A program made the translations under genes and the position numbers. The notes beneath the pieces are model-generated. The model had not been told where the DNA came from. It saw only the letters and a list, made by a program, of their open reading frames with translations, and did no database searches. From Bacteroidales bacterium (GTDB taxonomy: Bacteria; Bacteroidota; Bacteroidia; Bacteroidales; UBA932), in contig JAHDRO010000240.1 of assembly GCA_018433265.1 (NCBI GenBank), forward strand, positions 1-11,044: a stretch of DNA of 11,044 nucleotides, written 5' to 3'. The stretch's first letter is position 1. Each line of letters starts with the position of its first letter. Positions 1-7,384 of the stretch are shown piece by piece.

Positions 1-24
1 GAAAAATGGAGAAGTTATTCTCAT
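1..24 (-). CDS. Possible first codons of a further minus-strand gene, cut by the window edge
   Basis: On the minus strand an ATG lies 17 bases beyond the stop of the large outer membrane receptor and opens eight codons (M-R-I-T-S-P-F-F) before the window ends. The short spacing, shared strand and start of a hydrophobic run would suit a signal peptide of a gene co-transcribed with the receptor. In Bacteroidota, receptors of this barrel family are often followed by a small secreted protein such as a GLPGLI-family member. That identity is a guess from context only, and eight codons cannot show that the reading frame is real. Confidence 0.25.
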
Positions 25-41
25 TACAAACGTTAGCATAA

Positions 42-2903
42 TCACCTGTGAAATACTCCACCTGGAGGGCCGAATCTTCCATGATTCATACCTCTGGAGC
101 CTCCTTGCTGACCGCTTCTGTCCCCAAATTTTCCAAAACGCCACGTAAATGAGAGCATAAAATATTGTTTGAGAGTCAGACTGCTGACATCCTGAATATA
201 GTTGTCTGTAGTAGTCCTTCTAACACTCTTGGACTGGTCCAATATATCAAATACTCTAAATATCAAAGAAGCAGAGTTTTTGAAAAGCAACTTGGAAACC
301 TCGGCATTCCAAACAGTCGCCGGATCATTATATCCTTCTCCATATCCAACATAAAACTGGTGCTCTATATCACTTGCAAGACCAAAGCCTGCAGGCAAAG
401 TCCAGTTAATAGTAGCATTCAGAGAATTATTCCATGTGGCATCTTTTGTTTCACCTATAGTGTACCAAGCCTTGGCATAAGAAACCCTTCCTCCTGCAGT
501 AATCTCAAGCTTCTCGCCACGATATGCCAATCTAAGCATTTCTGAAACAGAGAGAGAAGTTGTTATATTCTTCACTGCACCTGTTTCAGAAGCAGTGCTG
601 CTGGAATAGTTTATCCCATTATTAATACCTGCTCTGGTATTTGTCATAAAATAAAACTTCTTTGTTTTCTCTATCGGTGTATTCCACATAATATTTCCAG
701 AAATTGAGTAGACAGCTTGATCGTTTACAGGTTTTGTGTGCTGGATTCCACCCTCTTCATACCAGGTTTTGTTCGCAATCTTGTCGAGAGTATAAGTTCC
801 ATCCAATCTGGCATTGACTGTACTGAAATTGCTCCTGTTGGTATTTCTGAAGTTTAGAGAAAGGTTGTGTGAAAATTCAGGAAGAAGATCTGGATTTCCT
901 TCAGACACAAAAAGCGGATTGGAATTATCTTTCACTGGCTGCATCTGGCTTATTGAAGGCTGTCTTGTGCTGCCACGATATCTTATTCTCAAAGATTTGG
1001 AATCACTAAAGTCAATATCTAACAAAGCTGAAGGAGAATAATTAACAACACTTCTTTCAAGATCAGTAGTTTTACGATCAGATGTAGTTATACTATGTGT
1101 ATAAGCTGGTTGGACATTCATTCCAAGAGTAAAGCTGTACTTTTCCTCAACTTTTCTGATATTAAGCTCTCCTATTTGATTGATAAATGTATTCTCAAAA
1201 CTGTTTGAATAGGTTGAATCATAAAGATCATAATTACCGGTATTTTGATTAAAGTTTTTTGCAACTTTATCAGAATTATTTTTTCTGAAGTTGTAAGAAT
1301 AAGCCAACTCCATGTAATAATGATTACCAAGTGGCTCTGTATATGAAGCTCTCCCGCCGAGAGAATAATTGTCCTGTTCTGTATTATACTTCTGTCTTAC
1401 TTCTGTAGTGAGTGGATTAGTGCCATAGCTATTGGTAGTTGACTCATTGAAGGCTTCTATATCATTATTACTGTATCCATAATTAAAGTTAACAGAAAAC
1501 GTCCTGCCTGTCTTATTAAACTTCTGCCTTAATAAAAGATCCCCGTTTAAAGATCTAGTATCACTATTGCCATAAGATTTGCTGCTACCGTCATTTATTG
1601 AACTTCCGAGCACACCCTTTGTAAAATATACATTTTCTTCATTAAAGGATCCACTTCCGATATTCATATTGGGTCTGAACAAAATAGATGTTTTATCATT
1701 GAACTTATATTCAAGATTGACAGAAGCGCTGTTGGCATCAGTACTGCTCTTTGAATATTGATTACTATTATAGATAAAACTACTGTCTGCAAGAAATGTC
1801 TGCTTCGATGTAACCTGTTTGTTTTCAGTATCGCTTCCACTGTAGAGGTAACTTCCTCCAATATTCAACTTTTTGTTATTACTTACCGTATTGGCATTAA
1901 CTCCACCCATCCATGAAGTTGTGATTCCTGATCCTCCAAAATTCATAACTGCTCCTCCTATTCGCACCCCCCCGGCACCTCCAAGTGAATTTCTCATACT
2001 TCTCATAGCATCACCGGCCACATCAAAAAAACCTCTATTATTGGTGTTGTTGGCATTCGCAATCATACTTATCTGGCTTTTGGAAGTGAAGTTACCCAAC
2101 ATTCCTGCAACCTGATACTTATCGTCAGTACCATAACCACCGGTAACATTTCCAAACCATCCGTTCATCATCCCCGGCCTGATTGATAGATCTATAACTG
2201 TCTCAGACTGACCGTCGTCAATACCAGTAAACTGAGCCTGTTCAGATTTCTTTTCCAGCACCTTGACCTTATCGATAATTTTAGCAGGAAGATTTTTTGT
2301 AGCTAACTGTGGATCATTGAAAAAAAATGTTTTACCATCAATTGTTATCTTGTCTATTGTCTTGCCATTTGCTGTAATTGTACCATCGCTTGAGACTTCA
2401 ATACCAGGTAATTTCTTGAGGAGAGCCTCAAGCATATCTTGATCTGTAACTTTGAAAGACGAGGCATTATATTCAATTGTGTCTTTCTTAACAATAATAG
2501 GGTTTCCAAGAGCTGTAACTGTCACAGTTGACAAAACGTTTATCTCCTGTTTCATCTTAACCCTGCCAAGATCTAAAAGACTTTTACCTGTTGTATTTAC
2601 TTTAGTTTCAAAAGGTAAATAACCTAAACACTCTGCTTTCAGTGTATATGTACCCTCTGGAACTTTAACAATTTCAGCCCAGCCTGATGCATCAGTAAGA
2701 GCATATTTCAAGGCCTCCTTCTTGCCCTCAGGTGTTATGGAAACAGTAGCAAATTCAATTGGATCCTGAGTTACGCTATCAATGAGTATTATCTTTATCC
2801 TGAAATCTTTAGGCTCTACATCAACAGCAAAAGTTTTTGTTGAGTTTAAAAAAATCATACAAACAACCACCAGGTATATTTTATTAATATACTTCATACT
2901 CAT
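42..2903 (-). CDS. TonB-dependent-receptor-like outer membrane beta-barrel protein
   Basis: A 953-residue outer membrane protein. Residues 1-26 form a signal peptide (hydrophobic core L-V-V-V-C-M-I-F-L, probable cleavage after T-F-A). Residues about 36-117 resemble the carboxypeptidase-regulatory-like domain common in Bacteroidota receptors. Residues about 125-245 form the plug, with the family-typical stretches I-T-I-D-G-K-T-F-F-F-N-D-P and A-K-I-I-D-K-V-K-V-L-E-K-K. The rest is a beta-barrel rich in Asn, Ser, Thr and aromatic residues, closing with F-T-W-R-F-G near residue 924. This order fits the 'outer membrane protein beta-barrel family' (PF14905 type). Such proteins are thought to import or bind large or chelated ligands through TonB, but the substrate cannot be read here, and no SusD-like partner is present. 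An alternative start two codons in (2897) is equally possible. The gene lies 81 bases behind ruvC, with no clear promoter of its own. A Gly/Arg-rich tail of about 30 residues follows the last strand. Confidence 0.9.
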   Translation of the reverse strand: MSMKYINKIYLVVVCMIFLNSTKTFAVDVEPKDFRIKIILIDSVTQDPIEFATVSITPEGKKEALKYALTDASGWAEIVKVPEGTYTLKAECLGYLPFETKVNTTGKSLLDLGRVKMKQEINVLSTVTVTALGNPIIVKKDTIEYNASSFKVTDQDMLEALLKKLPGIEVSSDGTITANGKTIDKITIDGKTFFFNDPQLATKNLPAKIIDKVKVLEKKSEQAQFTGIDDGQSETVIDLSIRPGMMNGWFGNVTGGYGTDDKYQVAGMLGNFTSKSQISMIANANNTNNRGFFDVAGDAMRSMRNSLGGAGGVRIGGAVMNFGGSGITTSWMGGVNANTVSNNKKLNIGGSYLYSGSDTENKQVTSKQTFLADSSFIYNSNQYSKSSTDANSASVNLEYKFNDKTSILFRPNMNIGSGSFNEENVYFTKGVLGSSINDGSSKSYGNSDTRSLNGDLLLRQKFNKTGRTFSVNFNYGYSNNDIEAFNESTTNSYGTNPLTTEVRQKYNTEQDNYSLGGRASYTEPLGNHYYMELAYSYNFRKNNSDKVAKNFNQNTGNYDLYDSTYSNSFENTFINQIGELNIRKVEEKYSFTLGMNVQPAYTHSITTSDRKTTDLERSVVNYSPSALLDIDFSDSKSLRIRYRGSTRQPSISQMQPVKDNSNPLFVSEGNPDLLPEFSHNLSLNFRNTNRSNFSTVNARLDGTYTLDKIANKTWYEEGGIQHTKPVNDQAVYSISGNIMWNTPIEKTKKFYFMTNTRAGINNGINYSSSTASETGAVKNITTSLSVSEMLRLAYRGEKLEITAGGRVSYAKAWYTIGETKDATWNNSLNATINWTLPAGFGLASDIEHQFYVGYGEGYNDPATVWNAEVSKLLFKNSASLIFRVFDILDQSKSVRRTTTDNYIQDVSSLTLKQYFMLSFTWRFGKFGDRSGQQGGSRGMNHGRFGPPGGVFHR

Positions 2904-2984
2904 AATTATTTATTCTTTAGTCTATTTTAAGAAACTTTCTGCTTTGACACACAAAAATGAAAAAGGTTAAATCAAAACAAAAAA

Positions 2985-3539
2985 TTATTTCACTCGACTG
3001 GAATTACGCTTAACGAAACTCTTCCAACTTTCATTAAAACCTTTACCAAAATACGGATTACTCGTTTCAAGAAAATGACAGTAAGCAACAGCCAGGGCAT
3101 CAGTAGCATCAAAATAATTTACAGATTGTTCTATTTTGAGTATGTTGTATAGAAGATTGGCAACCTGTTCTTTTGAAGCAGCCCCTCTACCTGTTATTGA
3201 CATTTTAATTTTTCGAGGAGCATATTCAGAAACAGGAATGCCCAAGGCAAGAGCAGCAGTAATAGCTGCCCCTTGTGCTCTTCCCAACAAAAACATAGAC
3301 TTAACATTTTTGCCATAAAATGGAGCCTCAATAGACAGGTCTGTAGGATTGAAACGATTTATGAGAGCAGAAACTTCCCTGAAAATTATGCCGAGTTTAA
3401 TATAATGGTCTGTTTCACTATGCATATCTACCACACCCATATCCAAAAAATCGACACTGTTGCCAAAGCTTCTCACTACACCCCAACCAAGAATTCTTGT
3501 ACCGGGATCAATGCCAAGTATAATCTTCTCGTCATCCAT
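2985..3539 (-). CDS. ruvC: Holliday junction resolvase RuvC
   Basis: A 184-residue endonuclease that cuts four-way DNA junctions symmetrically, working with the RuvAB branch-migration motor in recombinational repair. All four catalytic acidic residues of the family are visible: Asp11 in G-I-D-P-G-T, Glu71 in S-I-E-A-P-F, and Asp144 and Asp147 in F-D-A-T-D-A-L-A-V-A. They correspond to Asp7, Glu66, Asp138 and Asp141 of the E. coli enzyme. The conserved G-R-G-x-A-x-K-E-Q-V segment lies at 117-126. The length is slightly above the E. coli protein (173) because of a basic C-terminal tail (S-F-V-K-R-N-S-S-R-V-K). The ATG lies only 5 bases after the serS stop codon, so ruvC is almost certainly read from the serS promoter. 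ruvA and ruvB are not in the window, which is common in this phylum. Confidence 0.97.
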   Translation of the reverse strand: MDDEKIILGIDPGTRILGWGVVRSFGNSVDFLDMGVVDMHSETDHYIKLGIIFREVSALINRFNPTDLSIEAPFYGKNVKSMFLLGRAQGAAITAALALGIPVSEYAPRKIKMSITGRGAASKEQVANLLYNILKIEQSVNYFDATDALAVAYCHFLETSNPYFGKGFNESWKSFVKRNSSRVK

Positions 3540-3544
3540 CTAAA

Positions 3545-4816
3545 TTAATCGATATAGGAAAATCCTGTATATTCTCTCAAAACAGAAGGTATTTCTATTC
3601 CCCTTTCTGTCTGATTGTTTTCCAGCAAAGCCGCAAGTATTCTTGGAAGAGCAAGAGAACTTCCATTCAAAGTGTGAGCAAGTTGAGTTTTGCCATTTTC
3701 ATCTTTAAAACGGAGTTTCAGCCTGTTAGACTGGAATGTTTCAAAGTTTGACACTGAACTTACTTCAAGCCATCTTCTCTGTGCAGCAGAATAGACTTCA
3801 AAATCGTATGTAAGAGCAGATGTAAAACTCATGTCCCCTCCGCAAAGTCGCAAAATTCTGTAAGGGAGACAAAGAGAACGAACAATGCCTTCAACATGCT
3901 TGACCATCTCTTCAAGAGCATCGTACGAATTATCCGGATGAGTTATCTGTACTATCTCAACTTTGTCAAACTGATGAAGACGGTTCAGACCGCGAACATC
4001 CTTGCCATATGAACCAGCTTCTCTTCTAAAACAAGGTGTATAGGCAGTACACTTCACTGGAAGGTCTGAATAACCCAATATAACATCACGGAATATATTA
4101 GTCACAGGCACCTCAGCAGTAGGAATTAGATAGAAATTATCGAGATTCACATAGTACATCTGCTCTCCTTTATCGGGCAATTGCCCCGTTCCATATCCTG
4201 ATGCCTCATTCACCATAAGCGGAGGTTGAAATTCTGTATAACCTGCATTTGTATTTTTATCAAGAAAATAAGAAATAAGCGCTCTCTGGATTTTTGCACC
4301 TTTACCTTTATAAACAGGAAAACCTGCTCCAGTAAGCTTAACCCCAAGATCAAAATCAATAATATCATATTTTCTAGCAAGCTCCCAGTGTGGCAAAGCA
4401 CTCTTATCAAATTCCGGAATAGATCCTCCTTCTCTTACTATCACATTATCCTCTGCACTTTTACCTGAAGGAACAGATATATGAGGCAAATTTGGAAGCA
4501 GTAACAATTGTTCGTTCATTTTAGAAGAAACTATCTGCATCTCGTTTTCAAGCAACTTTGACTTTTCCTTCAAATCAGAAACTTTAGCCTTAAATTCCTC
4601 TGCTTCAGCTATTTTACCATCCTTCATTAACGCCCCTGTCTTTTTTGAAAGAAGATTCTGTTCCGAAAGAATGGCATCCAATTCCGTTTGAGTTTCTCTT
4701 CTTTTCTGATCCAACTCGTTGATAATTTTTATTATTTCAGTTGCGTCAAAGTTTTTGACTGCAAGCCTCTCTGCCACAAATTGAGGTCTCTCTCTTAGTA
4801 ATTTAATGTTTAGCAT
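3545..4816 (-). CDS. serS: Seryl-tRNA synthetase
   Basis: A cytoplasmic class II aminoacyl-tRNA synthetase of 423 residues, the usual bacterial length. It charges tRNA-Ser, and also tRNA-Sec where present, with serine using ATP. Residues about 27-105 form the charged helical hairpin (long antiparallel coiled coil) that grips the tRNA long variable arm. The catalytic core follows: the serine-recognition T-A-E loop (233-235), motif 2 F-R-R-E-A-G-S (263-269) leading to R-G-L-N-R-L-H-Q-F-D-K-V-E, and motif 3 around N-G-S-S-L-A-L-P-R-I-L-A-A-L-L-E (384-399). The start is supported by a purine-rich AAGGA just upstream and by a TAnnTTTG promoter element about 22 bases further up. It is the first gene of the serS-ruvC unit, with 5 bases between the two. 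Nothing is missing or unusual. Confidence 0.98.
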   Translation of the reverse strand: MLNIKLLRERPQFVAERLAVKNFDATEIIKIINELDQKRRETQTELDAILSEQNLLSKKTGALMKDGKIAEAEEFKAKVSDLKEKSKLLENEMQIVSSKMNEQLLLLPNLPHISVPSGKSAEDNVIVREGGSIPEFDKSALPHWELARKYDIIDFDLGVKLTGAGFPVYKGKGAKIQRALISYFLDKNTNAGYTEFQPPLMVNEASGYGTGQLPDKGEQMYYVNLDNFYLIPTAEVPVTNIFRDVILGYSDLPVKCTAYTPCFRREAGSYGKDVRGLNRLHQFDKVEIVQITHPDNSYDALEEMVKHVEGIVRSLCLPYRILRLCGGDMSFTSALTYDFEVYSAAQRRWLEVSSVSNFETFQSNRLKLRFKDENGKTQLAHTLNGSSLALPRILAALLENNQTERGIEIPSVLREYTGFSYID

Positions 4817-4837
4817 TGTTCCTTAAAATATGAGTTT

Positions 4838-4845
4838 CAAAGGTA
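4838..4845 (-). promoter_or_regulatory. Bacteroidales -7 promoter element for serS
   Basis: Read on the minus strand this is TACCTTTG, an exact match to the Bacteroidales -7 consensus TAnnTTTG. It would start transcription about 14 bases before the serS ATG, giving a short leader that contains AAGGA. No good -33 TTTG stands at the expected 19-21 base distance, so the upstream half is weak. The same octamer drives the neighbouring ferredoxin gene. Confidence 0.6.
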
Positions 4846-4880
4846 TGAAAAAATTACTCTCTAACATATAACTAATAGAA

Positions 4881-4909
4881 GAGGGAGTGCCAATAAATGA
4901 CACCCCCTC
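4881..4909 (-). terminator. Hairpin terminator behind the ferredoxin gene
   Basis: Two 9-base arms (4881-4889 and 4901-4909) pair with one A-C mismatch and enclose an 11-base loop. The stem is GC-rich for this genome. It lies 23 bases past the ferredoxin stop and just upstream of the serS promoter, where a terminator should separate the two units. Read in the minus direction, the bases after the stem are only moderately T-rich (TTCTATTAGTT), so termination may be incomplete or helped by Rho. Confidence 0.6.
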
Positions 4910-4932
4910 ATTTTGTTGTACAGCAAGATAAA

Positions 4933-5100
4933 TTACATCTGACTGATAGCCCCTACAGGGCAAACGTCAGCGCAAGTACCACAGTCTGAACAGATATTTG
5001 GATCTATTTTGTAGATATCACCAGGTGAAATAGCCTCAACAGGGCATTCATCGATACATGTTCCACAAGCTGTGCAGTCTTCTGAAATTTTGTAAGCCAT
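4933..5100 (-). CDS. Small 2[4Fe-4S] ferredoxin
   Basis: A 55-residue cytoplasmic electron carrier of the clostridial/bacterial 2[4Fe-4S] type. Two cysteine clusters fit the classic C-x2-C-x2-C-x3-C-P pattern: Cys9, 12, 15, 19 followed by Pro20, and Cys37, 40, 43, 47 followed by Pro48. The two halves are an internal repeat, as expected. The frame stays open 20 codons upstream, but the start at 5100 (M-A-Y-K-I-S-E-D-C) gives the usual ferredoxin N-terminus and leaves the promoter outside the gene, so I chose it. No Shine-Dalgarno sequence is visible, which is normal here. It probably serves low-potential redox enzymes such as pyruvate:ferredoxin oxidoreductase, but its partner is not in the window. 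It is a single-gene unit with its own promoter and terminator. Confidence 0.95.
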   Translation of the reverse strand: MAYKISEDCTACGTCIDECPVEAISPGDIYKIDPNICSDCGTCADVCPVGAISQM

Positions 5101-5130
5101 TACTATAAAATTTAATTGGTTTATTATCTG

Positions 5131-5161
5131 CAAAGGTATAAAATGGGTAGAAAAGAACAAA
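5131..5161 (-). promoter_or_regulatory. Complete Bacteroidales promoter of the ferredoxin gene
   Basis: On the minus strand a -33 TTTG (5158-5161) and a -7 TACCTTTG (5131-5138) are separated by exactly 19 bases, matching the Bacteroidales housekeeping-sigma consensus (TTTG, then TAnnTTTG). Transcription would begin near 5124, giving a leader of about 24 bases. This is the best promoter in the window and fits a highly expressed small redox protein. Confidence 0.75.
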
Positions 5162-5170
5162 TAGTAATTG

Positions 5171-5178
5171 TATCTTTG
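5171..5178 (+). promoter_or_regulatory. -7 promoter element for the DUF1573-meaB-permease operon
   Basis: TATCTTTG on the plus strand matches TAnnTTTG and would place the start of transcription near 5185, about 20 bases before the ATG at 5205. No clear -33 TTTG lies 19-21 bases upstream, so it is weaker than the ferredoxin promoter it faces. The -33 region of this promoter overlaps the core of the opposing one. Confidence 0.55.
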
Positions 5179-5204
5179 TGAACTGAAACATAAACCTAAT
5201 TGTG

Positions 5205-6305
5205 ATGAAAAATATTATATATAAGATGTGTGCCATGACGTTCATCACTTTGATGTCAATTACACTCTTATTGGCACAAAACTCTCCTCAGATGAGTATC
5301 GAATTCAACAAGACAATCCACGATTTTGGATATATTGACATGAATTCAGGTCCGAGAAGTTGTTCTTTTATTTTCAAAAACATCAGTAATCAGCCTGTGG
5401 TCATACAGACCGTTATCTCCTCTTGTGGATGTACCACTCCCGAATGGACCAAAAGTCCTGTTAAACCCGGTGAAAAAGGGAAAATTGATGTTACTTTTCT
5501 AAACGACCAGGGACCTTACCCATTTGACAAATCATTAACTGTATATGTAACAGGATCATCCAGACCTATTGTGTTAAGAGTAAAAGGTATTGTCACTCAG
5601 AAACCAAAAACTCTTCGCCAGCAGTATCCAGTCAAGATCGGACAGCTTGGATTAAAAAGAAATCCTATAGAACTGGGACAAATTCAGTACGGTACTATTT
5701 CAAAAGGAGCTGTTGAGGTAGTTAACCTTGCAGGAAATCCGATAAAAATAAGTTTTACCGATTTTTCAAAAGGATTTTATATAAATGCTGTTCCTGATCT
5801 AGTGCCTGAAAATGGAAAGACAGACTTGATATTTTCTATTGACACAAAGGCAGCAAACAATTGGGGTACAACCATTTTCTCAGCAATTCCTGTCATTAAT
5901 GGTAAAAAAGCAGATAAACCAATTCAGATTAAAGCAACTATTCTTGAAAATTTCGCCGATATGTCAAAAGCAGAACTTGACAAAGCCCCACTGCCAATTT
6001 TTAGTAGAAGTTCCTTTTCATTTGGAGAGGTAAAAGAAGGGTCTACAGTAAAATGTAGTTTTGATTTTAGAAATACCGGGAAAAGCGATTTAATTATCAG
6101 ACAAATTCGATATAGTGAAGATGGTATTATCGCTAAACACAAAGAAAAGATTCCTGCCTCAGGCAGCTCAAAAATTGAAATTGAAATAAATACAAAAAAC
6201 ATGTCCGGAGAAAAAAATTTTGTTGTTACCCTTGTAACTAATTCGCCAACCAGACCAATAATTAATCTGATAATTTCCGGAAAGGTGACAAATAAAAACT
6301 CATGA
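5205..6305 (+). CDS. Secreted DUF1573-domain protein
   Basis: A 366-residue exported protein of unknown function. An N-terminal hydrophobic segment ending L-L-L-A-Q gives a signal peptide with likely cleavage after residue 24. Residues about 32-130 form a DUF1573 domain: immunoglobulin-like strands with H-D-F-G-Y-I, S-S-C-G-C-T-T-P-E-W (Cys74, Cys76) and K-P-G-E-K-G-K-I-D-V-T-F. A second domain of the same fold (about 265-360; S-F-S-F-G-E-V-K-E-G, F-D-F-R-N-T-G) lacks the cysteine pair. The stretch between them also looks beta-rich. DUF1573 proteins are abundant in Bacteroidota and probably act in the periplasm or at the surface, but no role is established. The frame can open at a GTG three bases earlier (5202); I prefer the ATG because GTG starts are uncommon here. 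The gene overlaps meaB by 4 bases (ATGA) and leads a three-gene operon. Confidence 0.88.
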   Translation: MKNIIYKMCAMTFITLMSITLLLAQNSPQMSIEFNKTIHDFGYIDMNSGPRSCSFIFKNISNQPVVIQTVISSCGCTTPEWTKSPVKPGEKGKIDVTFLNDQGPYPFDKSLTVYVTGSSRPIVLRVKGIVTQKPKTLRQQYPVKIGQLGLKRNPIELGQIQYGTISKGAVEVVNLAGNPIKISFTDFSKGFYINAVPDLVPENGKTDLIFSIDTKAANNWGTTIFSAIPVINGKKADKPIQIKATILENFADMSKAELDKAPLPIFSRSSFSFGEVKEGSTVKCSFDFRNTGKSDLIIRQIRYSEDGIIAKHKEKIPASGSSKIEIEINTKNMSGEKNFVVTLVTNSPTRPIINLIISGKVTNKNS

Positions 6306-7384
6306 ATGACATTGAAAGAGACAGCGCCCTTATAGTAAATGAGGGTATTGAACAGCCGCCAGTTGTAAACCCTTATATCAATGATTTCTTCAAGAAAAAC
6401 AGAAACAGAAACCTTACAGTTAAAGATTATGTAGAGGGGGTTTTAGCCGGAAATACAACTTTGTTAAGTCGGGCTATTACACTTATCGAGAGTTCCAAAC
6501 CCGAACACAGAGTTGTAGCCCAGCAAGTTGTAGAAGCCTGTCAACCTTTTGCAGTTCAGTCAATGCGTATAGGTATTACTGGAGTTCCCGGAGTTGGCAA
6601 AAGTACATTCATCGAAGCCTTTGGAGGATTAATTACCTCACGTGGTCACAAGCTTGCCGTACTTGCAATAGATCCGAGCAGTGAAAGAAGCAAAGGAAGT
6701 ATTCTTGGAGACAAAACAAGAATGGAGACACTCTCCTCCGATCCCAATGCATTTATTAGACCAAGTCCAAGCGGGGGTTCTCTTGGAGGCGTTGCAAGGA
6801 AAACCCGCGAAACAATTGTTCTGTGTGAAGCAGCTGGTTATGACGTTATTTTTATTGAAACAGTCGGAGTCGGACAGTCTGAAACCACAGTACATTCAAT
6901 GAGTGACTTTTTTCTTCTTTTAATGTTAGCAGGTGCAGGCGATGAGCTTCAAGGCATTAAAAGAGGTATTATGGAAATGTCAGATTTGATAGCAATCACT
7001 AAAGCAGATGGTTCAAACATACAAAAGGCAGAAATGGCAAAAGCATTGTATTCCAACGCACTGCGCCTTTTCCCTCCTACAGAATCCGGATGGATACCCA
7101 CAGCCCTTACCACTTCAGCTGTCAACAAAACAGGGCTGGATGAAATTCTATCCAAGATATTTGAATATTTCCAACTTACTCGAGAAAATGGTTATTATAT
7201 TCATAAAAGAAGAGAACAGGCTAAATTCTGGATGTATGAATCCATCAATGACGAGCTGAAAAACCGTTTCTACGAGGATCCTAAAATTCAAGTTAAACTT
7301 AAAGAGTACGAAGAACTTGTTTTATCAGGCAAAATGGGATCTTTCACAGCAGCCTCAGACCTTCTTAAACTGTATAACAAATGA
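6302..7384 (+). CDS. meaB: MeaB, methylmalonyl-CoA mutase-associated GTPase
   Basis: A 360-residue cytoplasmic G3E-family GTPase (older name ArgK). It gates delivery of adenosylcobalamin to methylmalonyl-CoA mutase and protects the mutase from inactivation. The nucleotide site is intact: Walker A G-V-P-G-V-G-K-S-T (94-102), the D-P-S-S-E-R-S-K-G-S-I-L-G-D-K-T-R-M block (124-141), G3 region E-T-V-G-V-G-Q-S-E (186-194), base-specificity T-K-A-D (233-236) and T-S-A (271-273). A helical N-terminal extension precedes the G domain, and a C-terminal dimerisation tail follows, as in the family. In Bacteroidota the mutase works in the succinate-propionate pathway. No mutase gene (mutA/mutB) is in the window. 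Both ends overlap their neighbours by ATGA (start at 6302, stop at 7384), so translation is probably coupled with the DUF1573 gene before it and the permease after it. Confidence 0.95.
   Translation: MNDIERDSALIVNEGIEQPPVVNPYINDFFKKNRNRNLTVKDYVEGVLAGNTTLLSRAITLIESSKPEHRVVAQQVVEACQPFAVQSMRIGITGVPGVGKSTFIEAFGGLITSRGHKLAVLAIDPSSERSKGSILGDKTRMETLSSDPNAFIRPSPSGGSLGGVARKTRETIVLCEAAGYDVIFIETVGVGQSETTVHSMSDFFLLLMLAGAGDELQGIKRGIMEMSDLIAITKADGSNIQKAEMAKALYSNALRLFPPTESGWIPTALTTSAVNKTGLDEILSKIFEYFQLTRENGYYIHKRREQAKFWMYESINDELKNRFYEDPKIQVKLKEYEELVLSGKMGSFTAASDLLKLYNK

Noticed and set aside
165..545. A 126-codon plus-strand open frame inside the receptor gene
   Set aside because: It is antisense to the barrel-coding region, whose frame is continuous from signal peptide to closing strand. 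It shows no domain or start signal.
2930..2940. Small palindrome AGAAACTTTCT upstream of the receptor
   Set aside because: It has only 5-base arms around one base in an AT-rich spacer, with no related copy elsewhere in the window. Chance is likely.
5101..5160. Twenty extra N-terminal codons for the ferredoxin, starting at 5160
   Set aside because: They would place the strong -7 element inside the gene, and the added hydrophobic residues do not fit small ferredoxins.
5185..5204. Riboswitch (such as a cobalamin or manganese type) upstream of the meaB operon
   Set aside because: The predicted leader is only about 20 bases and the whole gap to the ferredoxin is about 100 bases, far too short for either riboswitch class.
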